Positions 61,490 to 64,000 of a DNA stretch of 64,000 nucleotides are shown here, piece after piece. The stretch comes from Gorsachius magnificus (lineage: Eukaryota > Chordata > Aves > Pelecaniformes > Ardeidae): the NCBI GenBank assembly GCA_034008185.1, contig CM067082.1:11578984-11642983 (forward strand), in the 5' to 3' direction. Both the position numbers and the translations under genes were made by a program. Position 1 is the first letter of the stretch. Each line of letters opens with the position of its first letter. The notes under the pieces were generated by a model, which saw only the letters and a list, made by a program, of their open reading frames with translations, did no database searches and was not told where the DNA came from.

Positions 61490-62804
61490 GTTAGTTTTCA
61501 GTCAGCAGAGCCTTTTTTTTTTTTTTTTTTTCCAGAAGGTCCCATAGATGTCCTCTTAAAAGGAGGAAATACCAAACCCATAAGCTGGGAAGTAAATTCT
61601 CAGCCTCTTCCCAAGCTGTCTGGTTGTGTTAGGATTCCTTATCATTCAGTTTTGTTTCTCTGATAATTCATTGACAGATGACTCTAACAGAGAACAATCA
61701 AAAAAATTAATGAAAAAAAAAAAAAAATCCAGTGTATTAGAAGATGGTTCATCTCTGTAGTGAAACAACCACCTCTACCTTCCATTTTGAATAAATTCAG
61801 ATGTTAACTGAAGTGGCCTGGCTTACTTCCAGTTTACAGTAATTCTATTCCACTTACCTGAAACTGTCCTTTTAGTACAACTCTGATGAAATGTTTGTCA
61901 TCTCTCAACTGCCTGCCGTGGTTACAAAGTGCTACAGGAGCACGAGTGGCTATGGCAGTGGCAAGCAAAGGGATTTCTTTATAGGCAGTGATAAAATTTT
62001 CAAGAGCATCCTCCACTGGCACAAGTCTGTTTCCCTGGAAGAAACATGGAATTTCCACAGACCCAGATGGGAGCTGAATTAAGCCGACACAGGTGCTTTT
62101 GCACATCCCAGTGATGCAGAAGTCATTCAGATTATTAGTCGGCTGGAAAGACAGAACTTACACACAGGAAAAAAATGAAGCTAGAACCCTAAAAATCAGT
62201 ATTATTAAATGAGAACAGTGGGAGTATATGGTAAGGGCAATTTTATTTTCACCGTGATGGCTTGTTTTTCATTTCCCTTGATGCTATATTTTGCCTAATG
62301 TTTTTCTGGAAGACAAGCAGCTTGAAATTTCCTGTGAAAACAAAGAGCAGAGAGATGAACTAAAAAAGTTCCTCGTATTTCAAGCAGCGTTTTGGTACAG
62401 CTGTTTGGCAAGAACTGTAAATACTTACTGCATTTTATTTCAAGGCTTCTTTTATAAGCTTATCTCCTTTATTGCTCCAAAACAGCAGCAAAACCCAACA
62501 CTTCCCTATCCACATACAACGCGTTACTAACTGAACCCAGCTTGGAAACGCCGGTGGACGGCTGCGTCTTCCGAACGTCCTAACCTCTCGCGCGGAGTCG
62601 GAAAGTGGAAGCCACCTTCCTCTTTATTGTAGCAGCAGTTTTATGACGAGGAGAGGTTTTTTTTTACCCCTGCACCCATAGGCTGTGTTAAATGCATTTA
62701 TTTTTTACTACATTGTTAGGTACTTTGTAATCCTTCAACAAAGTAAGAAATGTCATAAATATGAAGCATCATCCCATAAAGTCATATTTTAGAGTGGCAA
62801 TTGG

Positions 62805-62822
62805 GGATCATGTTCATGATCC
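62805..62822. repeat. 18-bp perfect inverted repeat (8+2+8)
   Basis: GGATCATG, two T residues, then CATGATCC. It could form a short cruciform or be a dimeric factor site. It sits in low-repeat, AT-rich unique sequence. Confidence 0.85.
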
Positions 62823-64000
62823 GGTGTACTCTTCCAGGAGGAAAGCGCCAAGCGGAATCAATGCTCAATTAAAAGATGAGAGTAAGAAATGAAATAACTG
62901 CAAGGATCCTATTCATCAAAAGACCGAGGACTTTCTGCAGACAGAAGAAAAACCCAAAACTACTCTCCAAATGATTTAAGAAGCCAACAAATAAGGAGAG
63001 GTTTATTAATCATTGTGGTCTAACCCCATTTAACGGGAAGAAGTGAGGGGGTTTTGATAATACACGGAAGCGGGACCCAAAGATGACAGACTTTTTTCAT
63101 AGCTCATGGATGGATCTACACCTCTGGGTTTGTTTCGGAGGATGGGGATGCAGTTAGCAATTCTTGAACAACAGCTTGCTTTTCTTCCTAAGCAATAGCC
63201 AAAAGCGCACGCCAGAAGGCAAGTGAAATTCATGTTCTTGTAAAGTAAGTTATCCTGTCTAATAAAAGGTAGAACTTTTCTGTTATTATCTGCTGGAAGT
63301 TGTCCTGATTTACAGTTCAGATACAATTAACAGTTTCATTTCACATCATTCTTTTTCCTCGTAAGTGAATATCTGAATCACACTGAAAAAAAGCAACTAC
63401 AGACAACTTCTATAAACCCAGTTACAAACGGGTGGTACAGCCAAAGTGAAAAAAAAAAGCCTTGCTTTCTCCTGGTTTTCTAATGGAATTATTTTTTTTC
63501 CCCAAGAAATCTTCAGCCCAGCACCTCAAGCACCTCATCAAACAAGATTTAGACACTTATTTTCTTTTGGGAGTCCCATGTGCAAAATTATTAGGATAGC
63601 TACCCTAGGCTTCGCAGGACAGAGACCTTTGGCATCTACCCTGTCCCTAAAATGCTACCTCCACTCCCCCACACCATATACACCCACACTCGACCCTTCT
63701 TCTTCCCCCTCTGAACTCAATAGCTATACAAAACCTGAACCCTCCCTTCTCAGTTTGGTTGCTGGCCCTGGTGTTACCTGGCAGCACTGCTGCCCGAATG
63801 GTTAGAAGCCAAGCAAATATGTATTTAACGGGAATTATGAAAATCAAAAAGTACAAGGTTCAGCTTTTTGAAAAGCACCTTCTTCCCCCACATCAAAAGG
63901 CTCATTGATTTCTTGCTCAAGTTCCGACCAAAGTGGAGCTAAGTGGGTGAGAGGAGGGAAGAAAAAGATCAAATCTAGGACCTGTGTCAAGCAAGTACTT

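Larger units (their letters stand above)
59007..64000. other. Unique non-coding sequence to the window end
   Basis: No gene is confirmed. T-runs lie at 60159-60173, 61423-61434 and 61513-61532, and A-runs near 61714-61727. An exon-like 51-bp block at 61439-61489 and an 18-bp inverted repeat at 62805-62822 are listed separately. Frames up to 140 codons have no domain. Confidence 0.5.

Noticed and set aside
1..64000. Prokaryotic-type systems (operons, CRISPR arrays, phage, integrons)
   Set aside because: The window is vertebrate: CR1 LINEs, ERVL LTR, CpG islands and long non-coding stretches. No array of spaced repeats or compact gene cluster was seen.

Overview
This window looks like non-coding DNA from a bird nuclear genome. 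The evidence is a dozen clear CR1 LINE 3' fragments plus one degraded one, several ending in the avian-type octamer (ATTCTATG or ATTCTGTG), a class III (ERVL-like) endogenous retrovirus solo LTR, an ERV pol fragment, no mammalian SINEs, and one strong CpG island. No complete protein-coding host gene could be supported. Most open frames longer than 60 codons are chance frames, frames running through poly(A) or poly(T) tracts, or pieces of CR1 and ERV. A crocodilian or turtle origin is less likely but cannot be excluded from sequence alone.

Layout. From 1 to 11.3 kb the sequence is unique, with T-tracts and two short tandem duplications. At 11.29-11.86 kb lies a complete solo LTR bounded by a 5-bp target duplication. 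From 12 to 19.6 kb there are two CR1 pieces and a 0.3 kb orphan CpG island (13.84-14.11 kb). At 19.61-20.72 kb an unusual chimera occurs: the first 33 nt of a tRNA-Lys(CTT) joined to antisense ERV pol (end of RNase H plus integrase). From 20.7 to 33.8 kb the sequence is unique with four CR1s, a second CpG cluster near 25 kb and two short tandem duplications. From 33.8 to 44.4 kb it is mostly unique, with a degraded CR1, one CR1 3' end and a GAA-type microsatellite.

The main functional landmark is the CpG island at about 44.45-45.90 kb. Splice donors on the minus strand (45,339/45,334 and 44,518/44,513), a perfect CRE palindrome (45,516-45,523), a 13-unit CCG repeat and two inverted repeats suggest a CRE-type promoter and first exon of a gene transcribed leftwards. 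Its remaining exons would lie further left, beyond what I can recognise, so the left two thirds of the window may be first-intron sequence. A YY1-like motif on the plus strand leaves open divergent transcription to the right.

From 46 to 64 kb the sequence is again unique, with a run of three same-orientation CR1 copies at 48.1-52.7 kb, two plus-strand CR1 tails at 55.1 and 58.7 kb, and one exon-like 51-bp block at 61.44 kb. I found no CRISPR array, operon, rRNA gene, intact tRNA gene or new multi-gene system. The most unusual object is the tRNA-half/ERV chimera.
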